A DNA stretch of 32,443 nt, from NCBI RefSeq assembly GCF_910585425.1, contig NZ_CAJUCP010000062.1, positions 1 to 32,443 on the forward strand. The letters are read 5' to 3'. The notes beneath the pieces are model-generated. The model saw only the letters and a list, made by a program, of their open reading frames with translations. It was not told the origin of the DNA and made no database searches. This DNA comes from an uncultured Acetatifactor sp. Its GTDB lineage: Bacteria > Bacillota > Clostridia > Lachnospirales > Lachnospiraceae. The position numbers were made by a program, and so were the translations under genes. Each line of letters begins with the position of its first letter. Position 1 is the stretch's first letter. Of this stretch, positions 21,344-30,512 are shown in pieces.

Positions 21344-23337
21344 GGGAAGACGATCTCCTCCCCACTTTCTCTTGCCAATACATAAATATGACCGGCATCA
21401 CAGGTAACTGCCATGGCAGGTATATCGCTGATCATTTCTTTGTGATTCCCGTCCTTGCCGCAGGAATACAGGCATCCGCCGTCAGTCCTGGAAACATAAT
21501 AGATCGACTGTTCATCCATGCAGAAATCATAGGCAACGATATCTTCATACGTGTAAATTTCACCTTCGGAAACAGAATATCTTGTTAAGACCTCCCGCTC
21601 ATTTTTGTAAAAAATACTTTCGCCATCGAAGGAAATATTTCCGTTTACAGGAATGTCAAGCTTTAGCGTTTTTCCGGTGAACCGGTCTACCTGCGTCAGG
21701 CCATCGTTACCGAGGAAAAAGATGCTTTCATCGTTTAAGAAAAAAGCGTAATGAAAGTCCAGGAACTGCCATTTGTCACCCGTTTCATAGTCAATGCCCA
21801 GAAGGGAGCGCCCGGAATCTGTAATCTGCTCGAAAATCGTTTTTTCCTCAAAGGTATCCAGATTCAGCTCCACAACTGACACCTTTGTCATATTTGTGTT
21901 ATAGTTTCCCACGCGGTTCACATGGCTTTCCATAACCGATGTGGTGTAATACAGATACGGCGGACACACATAGCAGGCCCGTATTTCTTCGTCCTCAGAA
22001 AATACCCCAAACACAGGGGAACGCGCTAAAGGATAGGTTTCTTTCGTGGAAGCATCTCTCAGATAATAGTCAAAAGTCTCTGCATCCCGTATGATTTCGT
22101 ATCCCATACAGTCAAAGACTGCCGAGGAATTATAGACGACACTTCCCGTTTTTTCACGGCCCGCACATCCCGTCACTGCCAGTGCCAGGCCAAGCATGAC
22201 AGCCAGAGTCCCGCGCTTTTTTCGTCCTGATTTCATCAGCCATCTGTTGGAATTGCACCGCAAAATCCAGGCAGCAGCCAAAGTACACAAAAGCATGGAT
22301 ACCGAGAGTAAGGCCAAAAGCGTAACCGTATCCACCTCCGCAAAAACTCTTTTTTCATCCCCTTTCAGGGCATCGCGGAGGACAATATCCCCTGCGAAAA
22401 AGTCTGTTCCAAGCAGAAACGGCAAGGGCAAGGGCAGACAGTAAATGCTGGTTTTCGATAAGCCTACATAGGGAACAATCACTGATACCGCACCTGTGAG
22501 CAGGGTCACCGCATACCTTTTTGTCAGAACAGAGAGGAACATCAGAAGCAGTGCAAGGAACACGCCGCCGAACATCCGCAGCAGCCCTATCGAGACATAT
22601 CCCTGCAACAGCGATATATCCTTGCTGCTGTCTGCAAAGTAGCGAATGCTCTGAATCGGATAATCCCCATCCGGCAGCCCGTATCTGAACCTGTAAAATC
22701 CGTATTCCATAAGCGAGATGCCAAATGACAGGAAAAGGACAGCCCCAATTAGAATGAGCAGTTTATACAGAGCACTTTTCCGCCCCTCCCTTGAGGTCAG
22801 GAGCAGAGCGTCCATCTGGCAGCTATACTCGGAACAGAAAGCGGGCGTGGCCAAAAGCAGAATGCCCAGGAACAGAATGAAGTTAAGCGTACCTTTTCCA
22901 AGAAGCCCTGTCCATCCGTTTGTCTGGAGAAAACAGCGGTTTTCTGTGTTTTCGCAGATATAGAGATATTGCTGATAGATGACCTCAAATCCATTTTGAT
23001 GCTCCAGAATCTTCTCTATATCACTGCTCTCTTTTTTATATTCGCTTTCACTGATTTTCCCGTCATAATAGTTTTCCAGAAGGGCGTTCTGGTTCTCCTT
23101 CGCTTCCGCAATCCGCCCCGCCTCCTGCTCCAGATAAAGGGCGGATTCCTCGTTGCAGTATCCCTTTACCTTTTCCAGATACCATTGGTATTCATCCTTA
23201 TACTGCTCCATTGCACTGTCTGCGGGGCTGTCCGATGCGGACAGCCAGACCGTGCCAAGCAGCAGGACAAGGGCGATGTAGAGCAGCCCTCTTTGGCAGA
23301 GCAAAATCTTTTTTAATTCGTACATAAATCCGGACAT
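21331..23337 (-). CDS. ABC-2 permease fused to a lipoprotein-like propeller domain
   Basis: A 668-residue protein with two unlike halves. Residues 1-365 are an ABC-2 permease: TM1 (about 8-32), an external helical loop of about 120 residues, five to six further helices, and ALLLTSREGRKSALYK as the usual coupling segment. From Met368 the sequence MKSGRKKRGTLAVMLGLALA, then VTGCAG, is a textbook lipoprotein signal (Cys391). It precedes about 280 residues of repeated beta-strand units (YYLRDAS, SIFFLGNDGLTQVDRFTGK, IYYVSRTDGGCLY) like a beta-propeller. No stop separates the halves and no strong ribosome binding site precedes Met368. It is either a true fusion or two products from one frame. Start: ATG at 23337 with GGAGG five nt upstream. 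Confidence 0.82.
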   Translation of the reverse strand: MSGFMYELKKILLCQRGLLYIALVLLLGTVWLSASDSPADSAMEQYKDEYQWYLEKVKGYCNEESALYLEQEAGRIAEAKENQNALLENYYDGKISESEYKKESSDIEKILEHQNGFEVIYQQYLYICENTENRCFLQTNGWTGLLGKGTLNFILFLGILLLATPAFCSEYSCQMDALLLTSREGRKSALYKLLILIGAVLFLSFGISLMEYGFYRFRYGLPDGDYPIQSIRYFADSSKDISLLQGYVSIGLLRMFGGVFLALLLMFLSVLTKRYAVTLLTGAVSVIVPYVGLSKTSIYCLPLPLPFLLGTDFFAGDIVLRDALKGDEKRVFAEVDTVTLLALLSVSMLLCTLAAAWILRCNSNRWLMKSGRKKRGTLAVMLGLALAVTGCAGREKTGSVVYNSSAVFDCMGYEIIRDAETFDYYLRDASTKETYPLARSPVFGVFSEDEEIRACYVCPPYLYYTTSVMESHVNRVGNYNTNMTKVSVVELNLDTFEEKTIFEQITDSGRSLLGIDYETGDKWQFLDFHYAFFLNDESIFFLGNDGLTQVDRFTGKTLKLDIPVNGNISFDGESIFYKNEREVLTRYSVSEGEIYTYEDIVAYDFCMDEQSIYYVSRTDGGCLYSCGKDGNHKEMISDIPAMAVTCDAGHIYVLARESGEEIVFPKSR

Positions 23338-23386
23338 TTTATCCTCCAATTAAAGTCCTGTGATATCCCTCCCTGTACACCTTTTC

Positions 23387-24613
23387 CTAAATCGCCGGAT
23401 ATGACTGATTCCGGCAATGGGCGTTTCTTTTAGAGAGCAGCAGCATTGCCATTATGGATACCAACCCCAGGGTTATGGCAAAAACAATTGCTGCCAGGAA
23501 GCTCTGTATGGGATATCCTGCAAGACCAATAAACTCGGTTTTGCTGAATAATACGCGGTTGGCAAGCAGCGAATAAGGGTTTATGATCTTGAGCCAGGTA
23601 TGGCTCAAATAGCTCTGGGATGCACCTGCAATAATGAGGCACAGGGCTGCGCCAAAATCAGCTACGAACGGGACGAGGGCATTGCGCCAAAACATGGAAA
23701 TCAACAGGAACACCATGCTCATCGTCCATACGCCCACTGCCCTTACCACAGCGGACAGAATGGCATATTGGCGTAAATTGCAGTTTACCGCAGCCGTGCT
23801 GAAATTGCTGACGGCGTACAGCGGAAGATTCCCTCCTTCTGTGGTTCCGAAGGAATACGCAAAGCCGATATAATCCACCACAGAAAACCATATGGCCACG
23901 CTGCCCACAAAGAAAGCAGCCGCGGCAATTTTAGCAAATGCAGTCTTTTTACCGCCGTTAGGATTTGTTAATAGCAGCATATCCATCTGCGTTTCCTTTT
24001 CACAGACAAAGGTGCCCACAACCCCGTACAGGCAGAGAAATAGAACCAGTATGCCCGAAAAATCGTAGTTCAGATAATAGTTATACATTTCCTCATAGGC
24101 AAAGGTTTTTATGCTCCGCCCGGCATAGAGGTTATAGATCGCGCTGTTTTTACGTACTTCTACAGTCTGCCCCCGTTCTCTGTAAACAGCGGCATTTTCT
24201 TTCGCCCTCTCTGCCACTTGAAGCGCATAAGTCTGATAATGATAGAAATATTCCATAGGCTTCACATAGTATTTTTCCAGGATATTCAGGTCGCTGTATA
24301 TATTTCCCGTCATCATATCCGGATTGTCCTTGGCTGTGCTCGCTGTCCTGTCAGCCGTGGCATGTGCCAACGGCTGATATAGGGAAAGGAGGTGATTGAT
24401 TTTTTCAGCGGTGATCTCCCCTCTGTAATTCTCATAAAGCTGCCAGTACACGCTGTTCCAACTGCGGCTGTCATTTCCGTCCGCAAGGTAGGAATATGAG
24501 TGGAATTCGCTGTCTATTTTGAACAGGTTCATTACGCTGAACAGTATGAGCACAACAAGTATTGACGGCTTGCAGAATAATTTGTAGAATTCGTATTTGA
24601 TTAAGCGTGTCAT
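23387..24613 (-). CDS. ABC-2 type permease
   Basis: A 408-residue membrane protein starting MTRLIKYEFYKLFCKPS: an amphipathic N-terminus and TM1 (about 17-32), an extracellular domain of about 150 residues, CEKETQMDMLLLTNPNGGKK (coupling helix region), then five helices. It has the same build as the permease half of the next gene (49 nt downstream), sharing the MDxLLLT segment, so the two probably form a heterodimer. AGGGAG precedes the ATG by 5 nt. Its ATPase is encoded 57 nt upstream. The substrate is unknown. Confidence 0.85.
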   Translation of the reverse strand: MTRLIKYEFYKLFCKPSILVVLILFSVMNLFKIDSEFHSYSYLADGNDSRSWNSVYWQLYENYRGEITAEKINHLLSLYQPLAHATADRTASTAKDNPDMMTGNIYSDLNILEKYYVKPMEYFYHYQTYALQVAERAKENAAVYRERGQTVEVRKNSAIYNLYAGRSIKTFAYEEMYNYYLNYDFSGILVLFLCLYGVVGTFVCEKETQMDMLLLTNPNGGKKTAFAKIAAAAFFVGSVAIWFSVVDYIGFAYSFGTTEGGNLPLYAVSNFSTAAVNCNLRQYAILSAVVRAVGVWTMSMVFLLISMFWRNALVPFVADFGAALCLIIAGASQSYLSHTWLKIINPYSLLANRVLFSKTEFIGLAGYPIQSFLAAIVFAITLGLVSIMAMLLLSKRNAHCRNQSYPAI

Positions 24614-24670
24614 GTTATCTCCCTTAATTCATTGCCCGGGGAAAGCATTGCGGCTCTCGCGGCATTTGAT

Positions 24671-25549
24671 TCATTTCCCACAGAAGTAATACAGAAATAC
24701 ATCTTCCAGGTTAGGAGACGCCTTCACCGCGTCTGCTACAGGCGGCATATCGCTTACGATTCTTACGGAAAAGCGTTCGCCCTGCTGTTTCATATTGCTG
24801 ATATAATACTGGTCGCCAAGTCTGGCGGCGTCTTCCGCATTTACTGTCACCTCCCACACTTTACCGTAGATGTTCTGTTCTAGTGCGTCGGTAGTCCCCT
24901 GCGTAATTAAGGAGCCTTCCTTTAAGATGATAATCTCCTTTGCAATACACTCTACATCGGAAACGATATGGGTAGCCAGCAAAATCGTCCTTCCCTGTGC
25001 AAACTTTGAAATCAGGTTGCGGAAACGGATGCGTTCGGTTGGGTCAAGCCCTGCTGTCGGCTCGTCCAGAATCAGAATTTCAGGGTCGCCCAGCATCGCC
25101 TGGACGATGCCCACTCTCTGCCGCATACCGCCGGAAAGAGCGCCTATCTTTTTTCCTTTAGCGTCTGAAAGATTGACAATCTCCAGGAGCTCCAAGGCCC
25201 GTTCTTTCCCCTGTTTGGCAGGGATTCCTTTCAGCGCGCACATATACAGCAGGAAATCCATCACCGTAAAATCCCGGTAGAAAACAGGATATTGAGGCAT
25301 ATATCCGATTTTTGACAGGAAGTCCTTACCCAGTGTTTTTGCATCCTGTCCGTCAATCAGAACCGTTCCGCCGTCACTGCCCAAGATACCCACAAATATG
25401 TTGATCAGTGTTGTTTTTCCCGCGCCGTTGGCGCCCAAAAGCCCATAGACGCCCTCTGTGAGTTCCGTGGTGAAATCCTTCAGGGCATACCTGCCCAAGG
25501 CATTCATGCCTTTGTACCGCTTTGAAATATTTTGTAATGATATTTTCAT
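24671..25549 (-). CDS. ABC transporter ATP-binding protein
   Basis: A 292-residue nucleotide-binding protein. Walker A is GANGAGKTTL (about 39-48), the signature is LSGGMRQRVG, Walker B is ILILDEPTAGLDP, and the switch His is in ATHIVSD. The C-terminal ~80 residues form an accessory domain ending EDVFLYYFCGK. It starts 6 nt after the stop of the preceding lipoprotein gene with only a weak GGGG site, so it is probably translated by coupling. It drives the two permeases downstream. Confidence 0.92.
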   Translation of the reverse strand: MKISLQNISKRYKGMNALGRYALKDFTTELTEGVYGLLGANGAGKTTLINIFVGILGSDGGTVLIDGQDAKTLGKDFLSKIGYMPQYPVFYRDFTVMDFLLYMCALKGIPAKQGKERALELLEIVNLSDAKGKKIGALSGGMRQRVGIVQAMLGDPEILILDEPTAGLDPTERIRFRNLISKFAQGRTILLATHIVSDVECIAKEIIILKEGSLITQGTTDALEQNIYGKVWEVTVNAEDAARLGDQYYISNMKQQGERFSVRIVSDMPPVADAVKASPNLEDVFLYYFCGK

Positions 25550-25555
25550 CGAGAA

Positions 25556-26818
25556 TTACCCCGCGAAGCCAAAGGTCGTTATCAAGGTGCTTACCTCGTC
25601 AATGCCCCGTCCAAGCACAACGATACAGGTACCGGATTCATCCAGAATCAGAATCTGCGGAACGCGCAGGAAATAGGTGCCGTTACTGTCCCGGATGGTT
25701 TCTGTATGGATGCTTTTTCCCGATGTTGTATCATAAATATTGATTGTAACGCTGTCTTCTCCCAGAACAGAAGTCGCCACATATCTCCCCTGTCCGGAAC
25801 AGTAGACGCCGTCTTTTCCCTCACTGCCGCCGGAGAATGACATCGTTTTTTCTGTGTTGGATGCCGTGTCAAATATCAGCAAAGTTCCGTTGTTTTTGTC
25901 AAAGCTTTGGGGCATGATAAGCAGGTTTCCACCCTTTTGCACTTCTTCCGTATCCACTTTGTAGTCCGCCTTTTTGGTCATGGTGAACTCTCCGCTGTCT
26001 GTGGATACTGTGCCATAGACGCTGATTCCGTCTCCGCCTATGGAGGTATCTGCAGCCATGCCTACATAGACTAAAGTCCCGTTTTCCGTAAAGGCAAGGC
26101 TGTCCATGGTTACAATCTGCATATTGTCTGCCGTACTTTCGCCGGAATAGTTCAGAATGGTGCGGATCTCCCGGGAAGAAGTATCATAGAGGTATAGCCC
26201 CTGGAATCCGCCGAAAGCAATCTGTTTTCCGTCCTGTGAAACGGCGACTCCTGTGGTTTGTAAGACAAAATCGTCCCTTAATAATCCGCTGAAGGAAATG
26301 GTATCCTGAATGGCAAAATCCTTATTCAGTATATATCCGTTGATGCCGCTGCTATCTGATGCGGCAAAGGAAGCGTTGCTGTTGCCGCCGCTTCCCTGTC
26401 CTACGACAAGGTAGCCGTCTGCGTAGGACTGTACGCATAAATCTTCCATGGAAATATCCGCGCTTGCGATGGTTTGGCCTTTCTCGGTATCGTAAAGATA
26501 GAGCTTATCCGCGGCAACAATAATCCGGTTGCCATGGGCATAATAGCAGCCGCTGACCTTTCCGGAAAAGGCGGAATTTTCCACTGTGCCGACCGCTGGA
26601 TTCTTTTTATCTGTACCGTTATCCTGCTGATTGGTTTCGTTCATATCGCTGTTTTCAGTTCCGGTATTTTCCGATGAATCATCGTCTTCCTCGGATTGGG
26701 GCTCAATCTTTACAGGTTCATATTCAGAGCTGTTCCCATCCTCCTGGCCATTGCCGCAGGCCGACAAATTGAGGGCAAATACAAGCATAAGTATCATACA
26801 TATCCATTTTGTTTTCAT
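25556..26818 (-). CDS. Lipoprotein with predicted beta-propeller
   Basis: A 420-residue lipoprotein: MKTKWICMILMLVFALNLSAC, with the lipobox LSAC and Cys21. A Ser/Glu/Asp/Asn-rich linker (about 22-75) precedes repeated strand units such as KLYLYDTEKGQTIASADI, GLYLYDTSSREI, TLLIFDTASNTEK and TINIYDTTSGKSI, each with a YDT/FDT turn. This WD40/YVTN-like spacing predicts a seven-bladed extracellular propeller. AGGAG lies upstream of the ATG. As part of the ABC operon it may capture or sense the substrate; the fused propeller domain at the operon's far end makes a second one. Confidence 0.85.
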   Translation of the reverse strand: MKTKWICMILMLVFALNLSACGNGQEDGNSSEYEPVKIEPQSEEDDDSSENTGTENSDMNETNQQDNGTDKKNPAVGTVENSAFSGKVSGCYYAHGNRIIVAADKLYLYDTEKGQTIASADISMEDLCVQSYADGYLVVGQGSGGNSNASFAASDSSGINGYILNKDFAIQDTISFSGLLRDDFVLQTTGVAVSQDGKQIAFGGFQGLYLYDTSSREIRTILNYSGESTADNMQIVTMDSLAFTENGTLVYVGMAADTSIGGDGISVYGTVSTDSGEFTMTKKADYKVDTEEVQKGGNLLIMPQSFDKNNGTLLIFDTASNTEKTMSFSGGSEGKDGVYCSGQGRYVATSVLGEDSVTINIYDTTSGKSIHTETIRDSNGTYFLRVPQILILDESGTCIVVLGRGIDEVSTLITTFGFAG

Positions 26819-26908
26819 TTTTTTCTCCTAATTTAAAGTCGCTGCGCGACAGTTCTAAAGGGTAAAGTCCGTCCAACAGAAATTATTTCCGGTAAATACT
26901 TGAGATTT

Positions 26909-27946
26909 TTACCCGGACTTGTAAAGCAGAATCGAACCCGTTTTACTCGTCACAGAATCCTTGTCCGCTGCCACGGCTGTGGCGTAAAAAGTATGAAAAC
27001 CGTCCAACTTGGCGGTATCTATGGTCGCCTCGATGACCCACACATTTCCTTTGCTCAATGTGACGTCATAGGAAACCGCCTCCTCAAAAGATATGGGCTT
27101 ATGGTCCAGGAAAAATGATATGCCATACCTTGCGCCTGCCGTTCCGCAGAGGGTGTAGCGCAGGGTGAGCGTATCTTTGCCGGTAAGGTCGATGTTGTCA
27201 TACACCGATTCGCCGTCATAGACAATCGTCCAATAGACACCGTTATCCAGGGTATCCATCGTAACGCCGTTCCAACCGGCTTTCACAAGCTCATTCTCCA
27301 CAAAAGAGGAAGTGATTTTTTCCTCCGAAATGCGGACATCACGAAAAGCAGCTATACTTTCTCCACCAGCGCTGTCGCCGTCCGGCGCATCCTCATTAAA
27401 ATGCAGCTTCAGCACTCTTTCAAAGCTTTGATGATACCAGCCGTAGCTTGAGGTCTCTTTCATATCAGGCCGGAAATCAGGCCTGGTGACGCTCATGACT
27501 GTCATATTCAGGGTATCGCCCTTTTTCCCTGTGTCCGGCGTGAACACAAAGGAAAATTTCTCTTCATGCTTTTCCGATATCCGAAAGCAATGGAGATACT
27601 CATATTCCGCCCCCGTGTCGTCTACCTTGTAGGCCTGCGGCTTTCCGTCCAGGAAAAGCAGGAAGCCAATGCTGTCCATTTTTCCCTCTGCCGAAAACTG
27701 ATAGTCCAGGACAAATTCCCCGCCCTTATACTCATAGGGCAAAACGCTCTGGTCATCCGCTCTGGCGGGATTCGCTTCCCCGTGGCTGAGAAACCCCAAA
27801 TCCCCCTCTTCCTCTGCCCCGGCGAACGGGTCTTCTTCCAGGTTTTGCGGTGGGGCGTTCCCGTCCGCAATGTTGTAATTTCCGCAGGCCGTCACTGTAA
27901 ATGGCAAAATAAATGTCATGACGAATGATAACATTCGTTTTTTCAT
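26909..27946 (-). CDS. Exported lipoprotein of unknown function
   Basis: A 345-residue lipoprotein: MKKRMLSFVMTFILPFTVTAC, with the lipobox TVTAC and Cys21. An acidic linker (about 25-65) is followed by two beta-rich halves that both contain GxxFxxDxKPxxxxE-like segments (FLLFLDGKPQAYKVD and ISFFLDHKPISFEE). This suggests two copies of one immunoglobulin-like or jelly-roll fold. AAGGAGG precedes the ATG. It is the first gene of the minus-strand lipoprotein-ABC operon and lies opposite the MerR gene. I do not recognise a named family. Confidence 0.8.
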   Translation of the reverse strand: MKKRMLSFVMTFILPFTVTACGNYNIADGNAPPQNLEEDPFAGAEEEGDLGFLSHGEANPARADDQSVLPYEYKGGEFVLDYQFSAEGKMDSIGFLLFLDGKPQAYKVDDTGAEYEYLHCFRISEKHEEKFSFVFTPDTGKKGDTLNMTVMSVTRPDFRPDMKETSSYGWYHQSFERVLKLHFNEDAPDGDSAGGESIAAFRDVRISEEKITSSFVENELVKAGWNGVTMDTLDNGVYWTIVYDGESVYDNIDLTGKDTLTLRYTLCGTAGARYGISFFLDHKPISFEEAVSYDVTLSKGNVWVIEATIDTAKLDGFHTFYATAVAADKDSVTSKTGSILLYKSG

Positions 27947-28066
27947 CTTCCATCCTCCTTATTAAGCTTGGCATCTGCCCCGCCAGTACCCGGGCATGGG
28001 CACTGGACGGAGGGCTGATGCTGTTTCAAATTTGCAGTATAGCTGCGACTGCTATATCTAAGTACC

Positions 28067-28098
28067 ATTATAAAGGCCAAAGGTCAAAATGTGGTCAA
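28067..28098 (-). promoter_or_regulatory. Long-spacer promoter of the lipoprotein-ABC operon
   Basis: On the minus strand TTGACC (28093-28098), a 20-nt spacer and TATAAT (28067-28072). Spacers of 19-20 bp mark MerR-controlled promoters. The spacer holds an imperfect dyad GACC-TTT-GGCC. A separate dyad TATAGC/GCTATA (28038-28056) lies downstream in the leader. No gene lies in 27947-28168. Confidence 0.5.
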
Positions 28099-28115
28099 GG
28101 AACAGAAAAAAGTTC

Positions 28116-28146
28116 TTGTTTGTGACGCAGCGTAATGATGTATAAT
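28116..28146 (+). promoter_or_regulatory. Promoter of the MerR-ABC operon
   Basis: TATAAT (28141-28146) is preceded by TTGTTT (28116-28121) with a 19-nt spacer, the MerR-type length. The short palindrome ACGCAGCGT (28125-28133) sits inside the spacer. GGAGG at 28155 serves the MerR start 9 nt later. TTGTGA (28120-28125) gives a 15-nt spacer and is a weaker alternative. Confidence 0.55.
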
Positions 28147-28168
28147 ACATCTATGGAGGCAGGCAATT

Positions 28169-28969
28169 ATGGCAAAATACAAAGCAATACCGCTGGGGTT
28201 CATGACAGTTGGAGAGGCTGCGAAGAAAATAGGCGTTACTGTCCGCACATTGCAATACTACGACAAGGAAGGCTTGCTATCCCCTTCGGCAGAGAGCGAA
28301 GGCGGCCGCAGGCTTTATACAGATAAAGACCTGGTCATGCTCCATCAAATCATATCTTTGAAATCATTGGGGTTTTCTCTGGATGATATAAAGCATCGCT
28401 TGACATCTTTAGAAACGCCCACCGATGTGGCAGCCGCCCTTACCGAACAGGCAGACAGCATACGGGAGAAGATAGAACAGCTCACCGCTTCTTTGACAGC
28501 AATCGAACAGTTAAAGGAAGAGGTGTTACAAATGCAGACAGTCAATTTCAGGAAGTATGCAGATATTATCGTGAATCTACAGATGAAAAACGACTCTTAC
28601 TATCTCATCAAGCGTTTTGATGACGATACGCTGGATCATATCCGCAATCGGTTCGATAAGGAGAGCGGGTTGGATTTTATGGATAGGTTCAACCGTCTGA
28701 GCGATGAAATGATAGAACTCCAAAAGGCAGGCGTGTCCCCTGAAAGCGAGGAATGCCAAGGAGTCGTAAAAGCGTATTGGGGACTGATTACGGAATTTAC
28801 GGGCGGCGATATGAGCATGCTCCCGAAATTGATGGAGATGGGCCATATCGATACCGCTGCAAATGCCTGGGAAGAAAGGCAGAAAATGGTAAACGCCTAT
28901 TTAGAGCCGGCTTTGCAGGTCTACTTTTCAAGACTGGGAGAAAATCCCTTTGAGGAGGTGGAAGGATGA
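28169..28969 (+). CDS. MerR-family regulator with TipAS-like effector domain
   Basis: A 266-residue regulator. The MerR winged helix is at about 12-80 (FMTVGEAAKKIGVTVRTLQ, YYDKEGLLSPSAESEGGRRL), followed by a dimerisation coiled coil (about 80-125) and an all-helical C-terminal domain (about 130-260). That last part, with QKAGVSPESEECQGVVKAYW and ending near YFSRLGENPF, resembles the TipAS drug-binding fold. TipAS-type MerR proteins bind thiopeptide or other drugs and switch on export genes. Its ATG follows GGAGG, and its stop overlaps the ABC ATPase start by 4 nt. It probably controls both this operon and the divergent one through the long-spacer promoters between them. Confidence 0.9.
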   Translation: MAKYKAIPLGFMTVGEAAKKIGVTVRTLQYYDKEGLLSPSAESEGGRRLYTDKDLVMLHQIISLKSLGFSLDDIKHRLTSLETPTDVAAALTEQADSIREKIEQLTASLTAIEQLKEEVLQMQTVNFRKYADIIVNLQMKNDSYYLIKRFDDDTLDHIRNRFDKESGLDFMDRFNRLSDEMIELQKAGVSPESEECQGVVKAYWGLITEFTGGDMSMLPKLMEMGHIDTAANAWEERQKMVNAYLEPALQVYFSRLGENPFEEVEG

Positions 28970-29781
28970 ATCATGCCATACAGGTTCGTGGATTAAAGAA
29001 AAGCTATGGCGGCAACATTGTTCTTGGCGGGCTTGATTTAGACATTGAAAAGGGAGAAACCTTCGCTCTGCTGGGCGTAAATGGCGCGGGAAAAACCACA
29101 GCCCTGGAATGTATGGAGGGCTTGAGAAAATATGACAGCGGCACGATCACGGTAAACGGGAAAATGGGGATTCAGCTGCAGTCCTCCTCACTACCCGCCC
29201 ATATCAAGCCCATGGAGGCAGTCAGATTATTTGCAAAATGGAACAGGGCAGAGATTGATTCCACTCTGCTGCACGCTCTTGGCATGGAAGAAATAGAGAA
29301 GAAGCAGTACCACCAACTGTCCACAGGACAAAAGAGGCGACTGCATCTCGCCCTTGCCCTTATCGGCAATCCGGATATTATTTTTCTGGACGAGCCCACT
29401 GCGGGGCTTGATGTCGAAGGAAGGGCTTCACTGCACGAACAGATCCGCAAGCTCAAGTCACAGGGAAGAACCATTGTTTTGGCAAGCCACGATATGGCAG
29501 AAGTGGAAAGCTTATGTGACCGCATTGCCATTTTGAATCATGGGAATATCGCCTTCTGCGGCACAGCAGCGGAACTGACTGATAAGCTTGGGGAAAAGTA
29601 TTTTATCCATATCAAAACCAGGCAGGGGACGCGCACTTTTGAAACGGATACGATTGAAGACACTTTGGTTTCCCTGCTTCATGATCTGAAGCAAAAAGGG
29701 ATTCATATCTTGGATATGAAAGTTGACCGCGGTACGCTGGAACAGCATTTTATGGAAATGGCAGGGAGGGAGACGGAATGA
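28966..29781 (+). CDS. ABC transporter ATP-binding protein
   Basis: A 271-residue nucleotide-binding protein. Walker A is GVNGAGKTTA (about 38-47), the signature is LSTGQKRRLH, Walker B is IIFLDEPTAGLDV and the switch His is in ASHDMAE. The region after Walker A is shorter than usual (GKMGIQLQSSSLPAHIKP is the Q-loop). The C-terminal accessory domain is about 60 residues. Start and stop overlap the flanking genes by 4 nt each (ATGA), so MerR, ATPase and permease are one coupled unit. A drug- or peptide-efflux ATPase is likely. Confidence 0.92.
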   Translation: MNHAIQVRGLKKSYGGNIVLGGLDLDIEKGETFALLGVNGAGKTTALECMEGLRKYDSGTITVNGKMGIQLQSSSLPAHIKPMEAVRLFAKWNRAEIDSTLLHALGMEEIEKKQYHQLSTGQKRRLHLALALIGNPDIIFLDEPTAGLDVEGRASLHEQIRKLKSQGRTIVLASHDMAEVESLCDRIAILNHGNIAFCGTAAELTDKLGEKYFIHIKTRQGTRTFETDTIEDTLVSLLHDLKQKGIHILDMKVDRGTLEQHFMEMAGRETE

Positions 29782-30494
29782 ACGGTTTTTTATATGGCGT
29801 GGCGTTACAGTGGAAACTGGATATACGAAGCAAGTCCCTCTTAGTCACCTGCTATATCGTCCCGCTGATTTTCTTTCTTCTCATGGGCGGTATTTTCACT
29901 TCCGTCATGCCCGAAATGGGAAGCACGCTGATACAGTCCATGATCGTAATGAGTGTTTCGATGGGGGCCTTTATCGGATTGCCGCCGTCGTTGCTTGAAA
30001 CTTACGGAAGCGACATCAAAAAGGTTTATAAAGCAAACGGCGTGCCTCTCTGTTTAGGGCTTGTTACCATGTTCCTTTCGGCCTTTGTCCATCTGATGGC
30101 CACCTGTGCCGTGATAGCGCTGCTTGCCCCCGTCCTATTTGAAGCAGCCCTGCCCACACAGCTTCCGTTCTTCTTTCCTGCGCTTGCCATATATATGCTT
30201 GCGTCGTTGAGCATTGGAAGTGTATTAGGGCTGACGGTAAAAAATCAGGCGAAGCTGACCATGATAGCGCAGCTGGTGTTCCTGCCCTCCATCATGCTCT
30301 CGGGGATTATGTTCCCTGCCGACCTGCTGCCCGATTTTCTGGAAGCCGCAGGGCGTATCTTCCCTGCTTCCTGGTGCTACCGGTTGATGTTGGATAATGG
30401 ATTCTGCTTCGAAAATCTATGGTATCCAATAGTTATCTTTATTACGTCTGTATTTATATGTGTAATCGTTTTGAAAAGGCAAAAAGAAAAGTAG
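29778..30494 (+). CDS. ABC-2 type permease
   Basis: A 238-residue membrane protein with six predicted helices, starting MNGFLYGVALQWKLDIRSKS. The segment PSIMLSGIMFPADLLPDFLE is the conserved motif of ABC-2 drug exporters (DrrB/YadH-like), and it ends with a basic tail (LKRQKEK). It pairs with the ATPase that it overlaps by 4 nt. Probably effluxes a compound sensed by the MerR regulator. It converges with the kinase gene 18 nt away. Confidence 0.88.
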   Translation: MNGFLYGVALQWKLDIRSKSLLVTCYIVPLIFFLLMGGIFTSVMPEMGSTLIQSMIVMSVSMGAFIGLPPSLLETYGSDIKKVYKANGVPLCLGLVTMFLSAFVHLMATCAVIALLAPVLFEAALPTQLPFFFPALAIYMLASLSIGSVLGLTVKNQAKLTMIAQLVFLPSIMLSGIMFPADLLPDFLEAAGRIFPASWCYRLMLDNGFCFENLWYPIVIFITSVFICVIVLKRQKEK

Positions 30495-30512
30495 TTTTCA
30501 GGGACAAAACTA
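30492..30512. terminator. Small hairpin between convergent genes
   Basis: TAGTTTT (30492-30498) pairs with AAAACTA (30506-30512) around a 7-nt loop, filling the gap between the permease and kinase stops. The stem is AT-rich and weak, so termination in both directions is only possible, not shown. Confidence 0.3.
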
